The notes under the pieces were generated by a model. It searched no databases. It was not told the DNA's origin and saw nothing but the letters and a program-made list of their open reading frames with translations. Positions 1 to 9,788 of a stretch of DNA of 64,000 nt are shown here, piece by piece. The position numbers and the translations under genes were made by a program. The first letter of the stretch is position 1. Each line of letters starts with the position of its first letter. The DNA is from Bifidobacterium sp. (GTDB lineage: Bacteria > Actinomycetota > Actinomycetes > Actinomycetales > Bifidobacteriaceae), in NCBI GenBank assembly GCA_022640915.1, contig JALCCT010000001.1, forward strand, positions 225,211 through 289,210, given 5' to 3'.

Positions 1-1126
1 TGATGACCTGATGCATATCGTAATACGCATACGTACCAAGGCGCCCGCCAAAGAGCACGCCCGGCTCCTTGTCCTCCAGCTGCTTGTACTGCTGGTACAG
101 GGCGCGGTCGTCCTGCGTGTTTACCGGGTAGTACGGCTCGTCGTCGCGGCCAGCCGAACGGCTGTATTCGCGCCACACGACTGTCTTGTTAGGATTCTGC
201 TGCTCACGACGCTCAGGGTTGAAGTTCTTGAACTCGATTGCGCGCGTGAACGGCACATCCGCGTCCGGATAGTTCATGACCGGGCAGCCATAGTGGTCGC
301 CTTCGTCGTAGCGAACCTCCTCGAAGTCCACCGTGCGCCATTTGAGCTCACCGAGCGCATAATCGAAGTAGCGGTCGACCGGGCCGGTATAAACGATCGG
401 AACGTTGCCTACAAGCGCAGTCTTGTTCAGCGGCTGCGATTCGTCGAAGAAGTCGACGCCCAAGGTCACATGGATCTTAGGGTCGTCGATCATGCGCTCC
501 ATCCACGCTGTGTAGCCATCGGTCGGCAGACCTTCGTACGTGTCCTTGAAGTAGCGGTTGTCGTAGTTGAAGCGAACCGGCAGGCGGTTGATGATGCTGG
601 CTGGCAGATCCGCCGGATCGGTCTGCCATTGCTTGCCTGTATAGTACTTGAAGAATGCCTCGTAGAGCGGACGGCCCACCAGTTGGATGCCCTTGTCATT
701 GAGGTTCTTGGCCTCCGTGCCAGCGAGCTCCCCCGCCTGCTGCGCGACCAGCGCCTGGGCCTCGGCCGGCGTGTAGTGCGCATGGAAGAACTGATTGATC
801 GTACCCAGGTTCACCGGCAGCGGATATACCTCACCCGCATGGGTCGAATACACGCGGTGCACATAATTCGTGAACGAGGTAAAGCGATTCACATATTCCC
901 ATACCCGTTCGTTGGACGTATGAAACAGGTGCGCGCCATACTGGTGGATTTCCGCACCGGTCTCCTCATCCATACGCGAGTACGCGTTACCACCGATATG
1001 CGGACGCACATCGATGATCTGAACACGCGCCCCTGCGCGCTCAACCGCCTGCTGCGCCACCGTCAGACCGAACAAGCCGGCGCCAACCACTACCAGATCG
1101 GGCTTTGTGATCTCGCTGTTCGCCAT
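1..1126 (-). CDS. glf: UDP-galactopyranose mutase, partial (3' end outside window)
   Basis: This flavoenzyme interconverts UDP-galactopyranose and UDP-galactofuranose in the cytoplasm and supplies the donor for galactofuranosyltransferases. The translation starts MANSEITKPD and has the FAD-binding Rossmann signature VVVGAGLFG at residues 13-21, then the family segments GGNAYSR, YGAHLFHTS and EVYPLPVNL. The ATG at 1126 has a good ribosome binding site (GAAAGAGG, 4 nt upstream). About 375 codons are visible, nearly the full family length, and the frame is still open at the window edge. The two GlfT2-like transferases downstream give it a clear role in galactofuranan synthesis. Confidence 0.96.
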   Translation of the reverse strand, partial: MANSEITKPDLVVVGAGLFGLTVAQQAVERAGARVQIIDVRPHIGGNAYSRMDEETGAEIHQYGAHLFHTSNERVWEYVNRFTSFTNYVHRVYSTHAGEVYPLPVNLGTINQFFHAHYTPAEAQALVAQQAGELAGTEAKNLNDKGIQLVGRPLYEAFFKYYTGKQWQTDPADLPASIINRLPVRFNYDNRYFKDTYEGLPTDGYTAWMERMIDDPKIHVTLGVDFFDESQPLNKTALVGNVPIVYTGPVDRYFDYALGELKWRTVDFEEVRYDEGDHYGCPVMNYPDADVPFTRAIEFKNFNPERREQQNPNKTVVWREYSRSAGRDDEPYYPVNTQDDRALYQQYKQLEDKEPGVLFGGRLGTYAYYDMHQVI

Positions 1127-1370
1127 GTCAACCTCTTTCTTCACTTGATTCTCTGCTGCAGCCTTGCCGTCTTAGTTCACCGCTGGCTCAAACTGTAAAC
1201 CGTTTAACATGTACCTTTACACCATTTCTGAGGTGCAACCACCGAAAAACGCTTTTGCCATTCTACGCGGCGGGACACCCTTAGCAGCTGACTCGGCAGG
1301 CAACTTAGCTAGCGTCCACACCGCTCAATAAAGTTAAGGCTCCAACTTTCAATAAGAGATACTTAAGCTA
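1127..1370. promoter_or_regulatory. Divergent intergenic region between glf and the LtaS-like gene
   Basis: These 244 bp separate two divergently transcribed genes, so they must hold both promoters. I see no hexamer pair strong enough to name and no gene. Confidence 0.4.
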
Positions 1371-3788
1371 ATGAAACGAATGGCACACACACATACCTCA
1401 CGCTGCAATCATCAGCTCCGGCCTGTGCAGCACGGCCAGGCTCAGATACATGCTAACCGGTCCCAGCGCCAGATGAGTCAGCGCTTCCGACGCCGCCCAA
1501 GCACAAGCCCAAGCCCGAAAACCACTGTAATGACACAACGTCGTCACCGTCAACCATATCGTCATGCACCATTTATGCGGCATCATGCTTTTCAATCACC
1601 AGCTTCGCAAGCCCCCAGTCGTACGCTGGCGCCGACCATAGCGTCGTCACATGGCAGGCATGCGCGTGATACTGCTACTCCGGCGCAGAACAGTAGCCAG
1701 AACAATCGGCGCGACCGTGAGCTGTGGAAGTCACTGCGTAATAAGTGGGACCGCCGCCCACGATATTCGTATGTACTGTATGCGGTGGTCTTCGTTCTGG
1801 TCACCGTGGCAGCGACGTTGGCCATTCAGGCCAGCGTATATGTGGAGCCGACATACGATGCAGGAGCTCAGGTGGACGCGGCAACGCGCGCCGCGCAAAG
1901 CGTCCGGGGGCAGCTTACTGGGTTTGTCACGCAGGCCTGGCTCATGCAGAGTTACCAGTTCGTGCTCAACATACTGATCATCGGAGCCATCTACTCCTTG
2001 CTTGTCGTGATTATCAATCGCTTCTGGTCGGCAACCGCGGTGTTTGGCATCGTGGCTGCCGTCTTCGCCATTGCAGGTAACTATAAGATTCAGCTGCGCA
2101 ACGAACCGATTCTCCTGGCAGATTTTAACTTCCTGGCAGGTGGCAATACCGGCGAATTACTTTCGTTCCTACCTGCCGAAGAAATCCACCATGTGAAAGC
2201 GTTAGCGTTGCGGCTGGTGGTATTCGCAATCGCCTGCGGCATGCTACAGATTCTCGATAAACGCCGTTCATTTATCCCCACCTACTGGCGCCGACCGCTA
2301 GCTGGCATTGGTCATATTGCGGGTAACCTCACCCGGCTGACGGCCATCATCTGCTCTGTCGTATTTCTATTCTCGTTTACCTGGAATCTGAGCCTGCCGA
2401 ACTCCTGGTCAACGCGCTGGGCGGCGTCGCTGGGAGACAAGCCGCAACTGTGGAACGGCTGGGGCGATGCCGCAGCCAACGGGCCGATGATGACTCTCCT
2501 GCGATTGGCCCACACCAAAATCATGGATCGGCCAACGGACTACAGTGAATCAACCATGCGCGCTATCGCGAAACGATACGCATCTGATGCGAAGACCATC
2601 AACGCCACGCGTGATGCCTCACTGACAGACAGCACGCTGATCGTACTGCTGTCCGAGTCGTTCTCTGATCCCACGCGGGTTCCGGGAGTCTCCTTCAATG
2701 AAGATCCGATGCCGCAGATCCGTGCCATCAAAAACAGCACCACATCGGGGTACATGCTCTCACCCGGCTATGGCGGAGGCACTGCGAACATTGAGTATCA
2801 GGCGCTCACAGGGCTGAGCATGGCCAACTATAGCTCTTCGCTATCCGTTGCCTACCAGCAGCTGGTTCCCAAAGAGCGTTGGACACCGACTTTCAACCAG
2901 CTGTGGAATTCCCGATACGGCGCACAAGGTTCGCAGGCCATTCACACATACATGAACAACATGTATTTCCGCAATAGCAACTACAAGAAGTTCGGATTCT
3001 ACAAGTTCTGGGCGCTCAACGGCCCTGACAAGATCACTGGTTGCACGAAGATCGATCGCAGCTGGTATGTATCCGACCAATGTACTTACGACAATGTGAT
3101 CCAACGCCTGAGCAACAGTACAGTCGATAATCAGTTCCTGCAGGTTGTTACGATGCAGAATCACCTGCCCTATAACGACTGGTACGATAATAACCAGTTC
3201 AAGGCAGACGATACCTCAAGTAATTTGACCGGAACCGAGCGCGCCAATGTGGAGACCTACGCGAAAGGTGTCCACTATACAGATCAAGCCACCGCTGATT
3301 TCCTTAATCAGCTCAACAAGCTGAATCGGCCGGTAACCCTCGTGTTCTATGGGGACCATTTACCCGGCATTTACCCGAGCGCTTACGCCAATAAGGACAA
3401 TGTACTTGGACTGCACGAAACCGATTATTTCATCTGGTCCAACGCGGCATCGGCATCACACACCACCAAGCTGCCGGACGACACGAGCCAATACACGTCA
3501 TCGAATTACTTCCTCGCCCAGACGGCGCAGCATATGAACGCCAAGGTTTCGCCCTATCTGGCCTTCCTGTCAGCCATGCACGAGCAGATCCCAGCGCTGT
3601 CGGTACCGGCTTCGAGCGGCAACAGCCATGAGAAGCCGGTATACCTTGACGCGACCGGCAGAGAGATCGATACGACCAGCATGTCCGCCCAGGCGCGTTC
3701 GATGCTGCACGATTATCAGCTCATCCAATACGACATCAGCACCGGCAAGAACTATCTCAAAGACACCGATTTCATGCGACTTCCCTGA
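1371..3788 (+). CDS. LtaS-family phosphoglycerol transferase (membrane sulfatase fold)
   Basis: This is an integral membrane enzyme of the lipoteichoic acid synthase / phosphoglycerol transferase family, which moves glycerol phosphate from phosphatidylglycerol onto a glycan or growing chain outside the cell. A basic, low-complexity N-terminus (about 1-130) precedes roughly five membrane segments between 135 and 340. The extracellular alkaline-phosphatase-like domain shows ESFSD (429-433), GGGTANIEY with the predicted catalytic Thr471, and GDH (661-663). At 805 aa it is longer than LtaS (about 650) because of the N-terminal extension, so the true start may be internal. Next to galactofuranan genes, a role adding single glycerophosphate groups to that polymer is more likely than making a classical poly-glycerophosphate chain. 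That is inference. Confidence 0.88.
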   Translation: MKRMAHTHTSRCNHQLRPVQHGQAQIHANRSQRQMSQRFRRRPSTSPSPKTTVMTQRRHRQPYRHAPFMRHHAFQSPASQAPSRTLAPTIASSHGRHARDTATPAQNSSQNNRRDRELWKSLRNKWDRRPRYSYVLYAVVFVLVTVAATLAIQASVYVEPTYDAGAQVDAATRAAQSVRGQLTGFVTQAWLMQSYQFVLNILIIGAIYSLLVVIINRFWSATAVFGIVAAVFAIAGNYKIQLRNEPILLADFNFLAGGNTGELLSFLPAEEIHHVKALALRLVVFAIACGMLQILDKRRSFIPTYWRRPLAGIGHIAGNLTRLTAIICSVVFLFSFTWNLSLPNSWSTRWAASLGDKPQLWNGWGDAAANGPMMTLLRLAHTKIMDRPTDYSESTMRAIAKRYASDAKTINATRDASLTDSTLIVLLSESFSDPTRVPGVSFNEDPMPQIRAIKNSTTSGYMLSPGYGGGTANIEYQALTGLSMANYSSSLSVAYQQLVPKERWTPTFNQLWNSRYGAQGSQAIHTYMNNMYFRNSNYKKFGFYKFWALNGPDKITGCTKIDRSWYVSDQCTYDNVIQRLSNSTVDNQFLQVVTMQNHLPYNDWYDNNQFKADDTSSNLTGTERANVETYAKGVHYTDQATADFLNQLNKLNRPVTLVFYGDHLPGIYPSAYANKDNVLGLHETDYFIWSNAASASHTTKLPDDTSQYTSSNYFLAQTAQHMNAKVSPYLAFLSAMHEQIPALSVPASSGNSHEKPVYLDATGREIDTTSMSAQARSMLHDYQLIQYDISTGKNYLKDTDFMRLP

Positions 3789-3798
3789 CCCCGTTAGT

Positions 3799-3838
3799 AG
3801 CTCATGTCCAACCCATACTGGAGAGGACATGAGCTTTT
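3799..3838 (+). terminator. Hairpin terminator after the LtaS-like gene
   Basis: An 11-bp perfect stem (3799-3809 with 3825-3835, AGCTCATGTCC arm) is followed by a short T run. The 3' arm covers the start codon of the decayed glycosyltransferase at 3829 and the loop contains its GGAGAGG box, so the hairpin would also mask translation of that remnant. Confidence 0.7.
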
Positions 3839-4180
3839 CCGTTACCGCCGTGGTCGTATCCTATAATCGTGCCGATTTGCTGCAGGAGTGCCTCACCGTC
3901 CCGCACGAGCACCACCTGGGTCGGAACCCTCATCTGTTCCACGGTGTTGGAGAGCAGCGCACGCTGCAGATACGCCGTACGTCCCCCGACTACACGGCCA
4001 TGAGCAGGGAGAATGGGGGTGGGTGCGCCAGTTGCGTTCCGTTCCCTCGGGTCATGGCACTGCTCGCATCCCCGGCCGTCTGGTATGGATAATCGCTGAT
4101 CACGCATGCCCTTCGCATGGCAGTATGCCCAACTGGATCGCAGGACAGCCCATGGCACGGACATCGGCACCTCTGTTCAT
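3829..4180 (+). pseudogene. Decayed GT2 glycosyltransferase
   Basis: The start is that of a normal family-2 glycosyltransferase, MSFSVTAVVVSYNRADLLQECL, with a proper GGAGAGG ribosome binding site. After about 22 codons the frame drifts. Recognisable GT pieces then appear with changes of frame: RRTSPDYTAMSRENGGG, MALLASPAVWYG, and IADHACPSHGSMPNW, which resembles a broken DDD-type region. Only about 350 bp remain of a gene that would normally run to about 900 bp. It lies directly before the GlfT2-like gene and probably encoded an initiating transferase such as a GlfT1 or rhamnosyltransferase. The family match is by eye. Confidence 0.7.
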
Positions 4181-4183
4181 ATA

Positions 4184-6253
4184 ATGAAAGACATGCATAC
4201 TATGAACCAGCCGGGCACCGCCACGAGCGCTACGACATGGGAGACCGTTAACCGCGTGGTCTATCCGTTGCGCGATCAGGATCTGACTCTTCCGCTGTAC
4301 GCCGTCGAATGGACCCGTCCGCATTTGACGGATGACGTGTTCAATCCCCGTCTTAACATGGAGAAACTGCAATTCGACGGCATGAACAAATCGGATTTCA
4401 GACATCTGGTGAATGAAAGCGTCGAGTCACGGAGCGTCACGTCGGCCGATGACATATTCACCATCGATGCACGCGATACGGTCACGGTGCGTCAGGGCAA
4501 GCACATTTCGTTGTGCACGTTCTTCAACGCCTTCCCCGCGAGCTACTGGAAACGTTGGACCGCCGTTAGCACCGTACGATTCAGCGCGCACGTGCGAGGC
4601 ACGGGAGAGATCATGCTCTATCGGTCCACGGGGCGCGGCCTGTTCTACGCCGTAGCGACCCTCCCGGTGCACACGGAGGGCGAAGAAGACGTACTCGTCG
4701 AATCGATACTTCCCATGACAGGGTTGCTCGATGGCGGCTATTTCTGGTTCGATGCCAAATCCGACCACCATGCCACGCTCACCATCCGAGACGCCGCCTG
4801 GTCAGTACCCGTGCAGGAACGATCGGCGTCGGCCCATACGACGCTCTCAGTCGCCATCACCACGTTCAACCGCGCCCCATATTGCCTGCATCAGTTGCAG
4901 GCGATCGCTCAGGAACCGTCGCTGCGCCAACGATTGGATACCATCTACTGCACGGATCAGGGCACCACGCTGGTTCGGGATGAGTCTGGTTTCCAAGAGG
5001 TCGCCGATGAGCTCGGCCCGCAGTTGACCTATCTACGCCAAACCAACATGGGCGGCTCTGCGGGTTTCTCGCGCGGCATGTATGAGACTCTTCAGGCCGG
5101 GTCGAGTTCCTACACCTTGCTACTAGATGATGACGCAATCAGCGAGCCCGAAGCCATTCTGCGCGCCATGCAGTTTGCGGACTACACCAAGCATCCCACC
5201 ATCGTGGGTGGCGGCATGATGCATCTCGATAACCGTACGGTGTTGTACACCCAGGGAGAACGATATGACGCCGCACGAGTGTGGATGAAGTCCTCACAGG
5301 GGCTCGGTTACAATCATGATTTCGCACGCTTTCCGCTGCGCGACTCCCCCGAACGTCACCGTCGTGTCGACTCGGACTTCAATGGCTGGTGGATGTGCCT
5401 TATCCCCACCACGATTATGAAGACCATTGGCCTGTCCATGCCGTTCTTCATCAAATTCGATGACACCGAATACGCTCTGCGAGCGGCGGAGCATGGTTTC
5501 CACACCGTCTGCTTGCCAGGCGTCGCCGTGTGGCACCAGGCTTGGCATGACAAGGACCCATCACGCACCTGGGAAGAATACTTCTTCCAGCGTAACCGTT
5601 GGATCTGTGGATTGTTGCACAGCCCACGGCCTTCACGCCATTTCTCGTTCGAGATGCTATACGGCGACATCAACATCGGCCTCAAACTCGTCTACTCGGC
5701 GCTCCGCCTACGGCATATGGGTATACAAGATATTCTCAAGGGACCCGAGTACATCGTCGAATCGCTGCCTCACAAAATGGCGGAGGTTCGCAAAGCGCGC
5801 CAGGGCTTCGCCGACACCACGCTGCAACCCGACATCGACTCCTTCCCAATGCCGAGCCGTGAATTCGACCAAAGAGCCACGCCCGACACCTCAAATCACA
5901 TCAAACGCGCAGGACTCAAAGCCATCGTGGGCGCACTTGTGTCCCGCGGCAACGGCACGCATGACGCTCGACCGGACGTCGCCATTCCGGCGGATCAAGC
6001 GATCTGGCGGTCATTCGTCGGCATCAATTCAGCGTTGGTCACCTCTCCGGATGGCAGCACCGTCGCCTGGTGTCGGAGAGATAGTAAACTCTTCCGGCAA
6101 CAGATCCGAGAAGGCCGGCGACTGGCACGCACGTTATTGGCCCAGTGGAGCGATCTATCGCAACGGTACCGCGACTACGACATGGCCAGCGTCAATGTCT
6201 GGGGACGGATTTTCAAGACCGAGACCATCCACGACGAGCAGCAGAGGCAATAA
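4184..6253 (+). CDS. GlfT2-like galactofuranosyltransferase
   Basis: This is a large GT2-fold enzyme that would use UDP-galactofuranose to extend a galactofuranan on a lipid carrier at the inner membrane face. Counting from ATG 4184 (689 aa), an N-terminal beta-rich domain (1-215) precedes the GT-A domain beginning SVAITTFNR at 222. Key elements are NMGGSAGFSRG (288-298), the metal-binding DDD (315-317), the FDDTEY acid region (424-429) and WHQAWHD (449-455), matching the layout of mycobacterial GlfT2. ATGs at 4184 and 4202 are both possible starts and neither has a strong ribosome binding site. A start at 4106 would lie inside the preceding pseudogene. glf and a second paralogue at 11866 support the substrate assignment. 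Confidence 0.88.
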   Translation: MKDMHTMNQPGTATSATTWETVNRVVYPLRDQDLTLPLYAVEWTRPHLTDDVFNPRLNMEKLQFDGMNKSDFRHLVNESVESRSVTSADDIFTIDARDTVTVRQGKHISLCTFFNAFPASYWKRWTAVSTVRFSAHVRGTGEIMLYRSTGRGLFYAVATLPVHTEGEEDVLVESILPMTGLLDGGYFWFDAKSDHHATLTIRDAAWSVPVQERSASAHTTLSVAITTFNRAPYCLHQLQAIAQEPSLRQRLDTIYCTDQGTTLVRDESGFQEVADELGPQLTYLRQTNMGGSAGFSRGMYETLQAGSSSYTLLLDDDAISEPEAILRAMQFADYTKHPTIVGGGMMHLDNRTVLYTQGERYDAARVWMKSSQGLGYNHDFARFPLRDSPERHRRVDSDFNGWWMCLIPTTIMKTIGLSMPFFIKFDDTEYALRAAEHGFHTVCLPGVAVWHQAWHDKDPSRTWEEYFFQRNRWICGLLHSPRPSRHFSFEMLYGDINIGLKLVYSALRLRHMGIQDILKGPEYIVESLPHKMAEVRKARQGFADTTLQPDIDSFPMPSREFDQRATPDTSNHIKRAGLKAIVGALVSRGNGTHDARPDVAIPADQAIWRSFVGINSALVTSPDGSTVAWCRRDSKLFRQQIREGRRLARTLLAQWSDLSQRYRDYDMASVNVWGRIFKTETIHDEQQRQ

Positions 6254-6259
6254 GCCTGC

Positions 6260-6332
6260 ACCAGGCTATATGAGACAGGCCCCGTCAATCGCATCCAAAG
6301 GGGTGCCCGGGGCCTGTCTCATATAGCTTGGT
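6260..6332. terminator. Bidirectional terminator between convergent genes
   Basis: A 24-nt inverted repeat with one mismatch (6260-6283 with 6309-6332, arm core TATATGAGACAGGCCCC) lies between the convergent GlfT2-like and Wzt genes. A stem this long and GC-rich between convergent ends is best read as a shared terminator. Confidence 0.75.
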
Positions 6333-6411
6333 GAGTGCCGTCACCAAGCAACCCGAGATGATGGCACTCCCCATGCCATGATCTGGTTGGAGTTGTCGTC
6401 CACGTACGTCT

Positions 6412-7752
6412 TCATACGGTCAAAGCTGTGCGGCCATCAACAGCAACCCAGCCCGGTGTGTTCGGAACGATCTCAACTGCGTCATCCTGTACCGGGGTGA
6501 TCTGCACCGCACGCTGGCTGAGCAGCGCATAGTCCTCGTTTCGCTTATTCCGGATCGCGAAACTACAGGCGTTCTCGTCCAACGCGACTCCCACGGCATC
6601 GGTCGCCTTCGGATTGTCGACCACCGGCACTCGCAGTGAGGTGATGAGACGGAATTCCCCGTTGTTGAATAGATCGAGAGGCAGACTGAACCGGATGGTG
6701 TGATGTCCGTGTTCCTTGATCTTCAACACCTTGGCACCGGTATCGTAGGTGATGCCGCCGCGTCGCACATCATGTAATGCGATCGCAAGGTAGAAGTCTC
6801 CCGGTTCGTCATACTGGTACTCCACGTCGAAGACGAACGGCTCCCTACCGGTGCACACCTGAGGCGAGACCGCGATGGTACGCAAGACCGGGCAATGCTC
6901 ATCGAGCCCGTTGGGATATCCTCCACGCGCTTCCTGTCGGCGCTCCGACTCCCGCTGCTCAGCGGAGAGGTTCGCCAAAGTGTACTGCTGCGACACGGTT
7001 TCCGGGTCACCCATGGCTTCGACTTCACCATCTGAGATCATCAGAGCACGGGTGCAGTATTTCTTGACGGAACCCATATCGTGGGTCACGAGAATCACAG
7101 TTTTCGTCGGATCTTTCTTGATCTCCGTGAAGAAGTCATTGCACTTGCGTTGGAACGCCTCGTCACCGACGGCCAGCACCTCGTCGAGTACCAGAATGTC
7201 ACCCTGCGCTTTGATGGCCACGGAGAAGGCGAGCCGCACCTGCATACCCGAAGAGTAATTCTTGAGCTTCTGATCCATGAAGTCTTGCAACTCTGCGAAT
7301 TCGACGATGTCGTCATACATCGCGTCAACCTGGTCATGGGTGAATCCCAGCAGTGCACCATTGAGATACACGTTTTCACGACCGGTGAGCTCGGGGTTGA
7401 AGCCAACTCCCAATTCGATGAACGGCACGAGCTTACCGACTGCCTTGATGCTGCCAGTATCGGGATAATAGATCTGCGAGATGAGCTTCAGAAGCGTGGA
7501 CTTACCGCCACCATTGCGCCCCACGATACCGAAGAATTCGCCTTGGTGTACGTCGAAGCTGATGTCCTTGAGCACATCGAGACTGCGAAATCCCTTGATG
7601 CCTTTGGTCCAGTTGATGACGGCCTGTTTCAGCCCGGTCGCTTGCTCGGTGGGAAGCTTGAATGATTTCGAAATGTGGTCGACCGACAGAATGATCGGCG
7701 ACTTGGAGAAGTCTCTGCGGAACACCCCGCTGTCTTCCTGCTGCTTCTTCAT
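6412..7752 (-). CDS. wzt: Polysaccharide ABC exporter ATPase (Wzt-like) with C-terminal glycan-binding domain
   Basis: This is the nucleotide-binding subunit of a polysaccharide/teichoic-acid-type exporter, working in the cytoplasm with the permease immediately upstream. It has Walker A GRNGGGKST (78-86), the signature YSSGM (166-170) and Walker B ILVLDE (186-191). Residues from about 250 to 446 form an extra C-terminal domain like the Wzt beta-sandwich that reads the glycan before export. At 446 aa it is much longer than TagH-like ATPases lacking that domain. Its ATG shares one base with the permease stop codon (TAATG), so the two are translationally coupled. Confidence 0.92.
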   Translation of the reverse strand: MKKQQEDSGVFRRDFSKSPIILSVDHISKSFKLPTEQATGLKQAVINWTKGIKGFRSLDVLKDISFDVHQGEFFGIVGRNGGGKSTLLKLISQIYYPDTGSIKAVGKLVPFIELGVGFNPELTGRENVYLNGALLGFTHDQVDAMYDDIVEFAELQDFMDQKLKNYSSGMQVRLAFSVAIKAQGDILVLDEVLAVGDEAFQRKCNDFFTEIKKDPTKTVILVTHDMGSVKKYCTRALMISDGEVEAMGDPETVSQQYTLANLSAEQRESERRQEARGGYPNGLDEHCPVLRTIAVSPQVCTGREPFVFDVEYQYDEPGDFYLAIALHDVRRGGITYDTGAKVLKIKEHGHHTIRFSLPLDLFNNGEFRLITSLRVPVVDNPKATDAVGVALDENACSFAIRNKRNEDYALLSQRAVQITPVQDDAVEIVPNTPGWVAVDGRTALTV

Positions 7753-8636
7753 TACATAACCTCCGCGAACTTACGGCTATTGCGCCTGAACAGATAGACA
7801 CCAAGCCACAGCACTAGTACCGTGAGCGCCACGGGGATGAGCTTGACGCCCCAGTTGTTGAACTCGCTCCAAATCGTGGGCTGTGTCTCTGGCGCGACGA
7901 AATTGTGCCGGATATCCTGAATGGTCTGCGCGAAGGGGTTGAGCAACTCAAGGCGCGCGAGCACGGCATATAGACCGCCACGATTGGTGACGTATGTCAG
8001 CGGGTAGATGATCGGCATGCCATAGAAGATCACCTGCTGGAGCACCTCCCAGATATGCGTGACGTCACGGAAATACACGTACAACGTCGCCATGAGCAAG
8101 GTGACGGCCAGCGTCACAATATATAACTGGGCGACATTGATGGGAAGCAGCAACACCCGCCAAGTGAACTTGACTCGTACGATGAACGCGAAGACCAGCA
8201 CCACGACCAGATTGATACCAAAGCTGATGAGCGCTCCGATGGTAGCGGAGACCACGACGATGTAGTTCGGGAAATGGATCTTACGCAGCAGATCACCGCG
8301 GTCCACAACGGAACGCAGGCCGATGTTGGTGGACTCCGTAACAAACTGCCAGGAGCTGATGCCCAGCAGCAGCACAACCGGATAGGTCGACGTGCCGTCA
8401 GACATGCGCAGGAACCGCGCGAACACAACGTACATTACGCAGAACAGCATCAACGGTTTCAGCACCGACCAAGCCACACCGAGGAACGAACCCTGGTAAC
8501 GCAGCTTGAAATCGGTCTTCACCAAACCCCGCAGCACGGTCCACGCATACCGATACCGGTCTGATATCCTCTTCACCAAATGATTCACGGTTGGTATCTT
8601 ATCAGCGGTCTGCCCTATGACAGTATGCACATGCAA
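7752..8636 (-). CDS. wzm: Polysaccharide ABC exporter permease (Wzm-like, ABC-2 family)
   Basis: This 294-aa protein has about six membrane spans and the ABC-2 pattern LVKTDFKLRYQGSFLGVAW before the first span, which marks permeases of the Wzm/TagG class. It would move the finished galactofuranan on its lipid carrier across the membrane with the coupled ATPase. The next gene upstream ends 15 nt away, so it belongs to the long minus-strand operon running from 13.7 kb. No strong ribosome binding site precedes the ATG at 8636, and start choice is the weakest part of the call. Confidence 0.9.
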   Translation of the reverse strand: MHVHTVIGQTADKIPTVNHLVKRISDRYRYAWTVLRGLVKTDFKLRYQGSFLGVAWSVLKPLMLFCVMYVVFARFLRMSDGTSTYPVVLLLGISSWQFVTESTNIGLRSVVDRGDLLRKIHFPNYIVVVSATIGALISFGINLVVVLVFAFIVRVKFTWRVLLLPINVAQLYIVTLAVTLLMATLYVYFRDVTHIWEVLQQVIFYGMPIIYPLTYVTNRGGLYAVLARLELLNPFAQTIQDIRHNFVAPETQPTIWSEFNNWGVKLIPVALTVLVLWLGVYLFRRNSRKFAEVM

Positions 8637-8651
8637 ACATCTTACATTCCG

Positions 8652-9788
8652 TCACATTGGGGATGATGCGGATATAATGCGCAGTGTACGAGCAAGACCG
8701 TCCGTCAGCCCATATCTCGCCGACCACCCCAGCCCTCTTAACCTCGTGGAGTCCATTACGGCATATTGCGCGGTGGAGTATCCGGAACGTTCAACATCGT
8801 CAGGAATATCAGTGCGCACAGAAACCCCACAGATATGTGCCACGTGTTGAGCAAGATCCAGCAGCCGTATGTCCGAACGAGAATCGGCAATATTGTAAGC
8901 CGTGCCACGATGACCCCGAAGTAGGCAATAGAATAATCCTGCCACTACATCTGCAACATATGCATAGGAAAACATCTGGTTTCCTGAACTCTTCAAGATG
9001 ATGTCATGCCCGGATAACCCACGATGCAAGAACTGCGACAAAGCCTTCGAATCGTCACGGTGGAGAGTTGGCCCATATGTCCGAGCTATACGAGGAATCA
9101 CTGGACTAATACCACGCTGGGCCATATATGCTTGGCATAACGATTCCCCGAGTCTTTTCGACTCAGGGTAGGCCGCACGCAGCGTATTACTGTCGATATA
9201 GCCACAGTAATCCTCGCCGAATGGGTGAACATCGCCACGGCTCCGGCCATAAATCTCTACAGAAGAGGCAAACACAAAATCATTAGGCTGTGCGTCGCCC
9301 AGATTCCGTCTGCATCGAGCTTGGTGCTCCAGGAGATTCCGGAGTCCGATAACGTTCGATGTAATGGTACCGATGGGATCCGTGGCATATCCGAGAGGAT
9401 GTGTCACGCTGGCCAAATGAAATGTGATGTCGCAATATTGGTGTGGTACGGAGCCGATAGCTGAGACATCGATGCTTTCGAACTGAAACCACTTCTCGTC
9501 ATAATATGGGAACCGTTGCCTTGCACGTTCGATGTCCCTGCCCAAAGCCACGACACGGCAATCTAGATGATGATCGTGCCGCATTGTCATCAACACATCG
9601 ATTAGGAAAGTCCCAATCATGCCAGTGGCACCTGAAACCATGATAATGGAACCGTCAAGCACTTCCCAAGGTAGAGGCAACGAAGCGCAATACTGCAGAT
9701 CTTCTTGATATAGTGCCGAAGACAGCCGTGATCGATGGCCATGTCCATCGCTTTGTAACTCTTCTGTCACATTATTGTCAGCACTCAC
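8652..9788 (-). CDS. Extended SDR, NAD-dependent epimerase/dehydratase family
   Basis: This is a Rossmann-fold sugar-nucleotide or polyol-phosphate modifying enzyme. Residues 53-59 read GATGMIG (NAD binding), and 207-211 read YPESK, giving the catalytic Tyr207 and Lys211. The GTG start at 9788 overlaps the stop of the cytidylyltransferase gene as GTGA. In LicD-type modules of Gram-positives, a dehydrogenase next to a TarI/IspD-like enzyme makes the alcohol that becomes CDP-activated. This SDR sits where TarJ would be, but TarJ belongs to a different (MDR) family, so the substrate is unknown. About 378 aa, normal for the family. Confidence 0.8.
   Translation of the reverse strand: MSADNNVTEELQSDGHGHRSRLSSALYQEDLQYCASLPLPWEVLDGSIIMVSGATGMIGTFLIDVLMTMRHDHHLDCRVVALGRDIERARQRFPYYDEKWFQFESIDVSAIGSVPHQYCDITFHLASVTHPLGYATDPIGTITSNVIGLRNLLEHQARCRRNLGDAQPNDFVFASSVEIYGRSRGDVHPFGEDYCGYIDSNTLRAAYPESKRLGESLCQAYMAQRGISPVIPRIARTYGPTLHRDDSKALSQFLHRGLSGHDIILKSSGNQMFSYAYVADVVAGLFYCLLRGHRGTAYNIADSRSDIRLLDLAQHVAHICGVSVRTDIPDDVERSGYSTAQYAVMDSTRLRGLGWSARYGLTDGLARTLRIISASSPM

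Noticed and set aside
11..1198. 395-codon plus-strand frame
   Set aside because: It is the antisense shadow of glf, whose own translation has the FAD motif and family segments.
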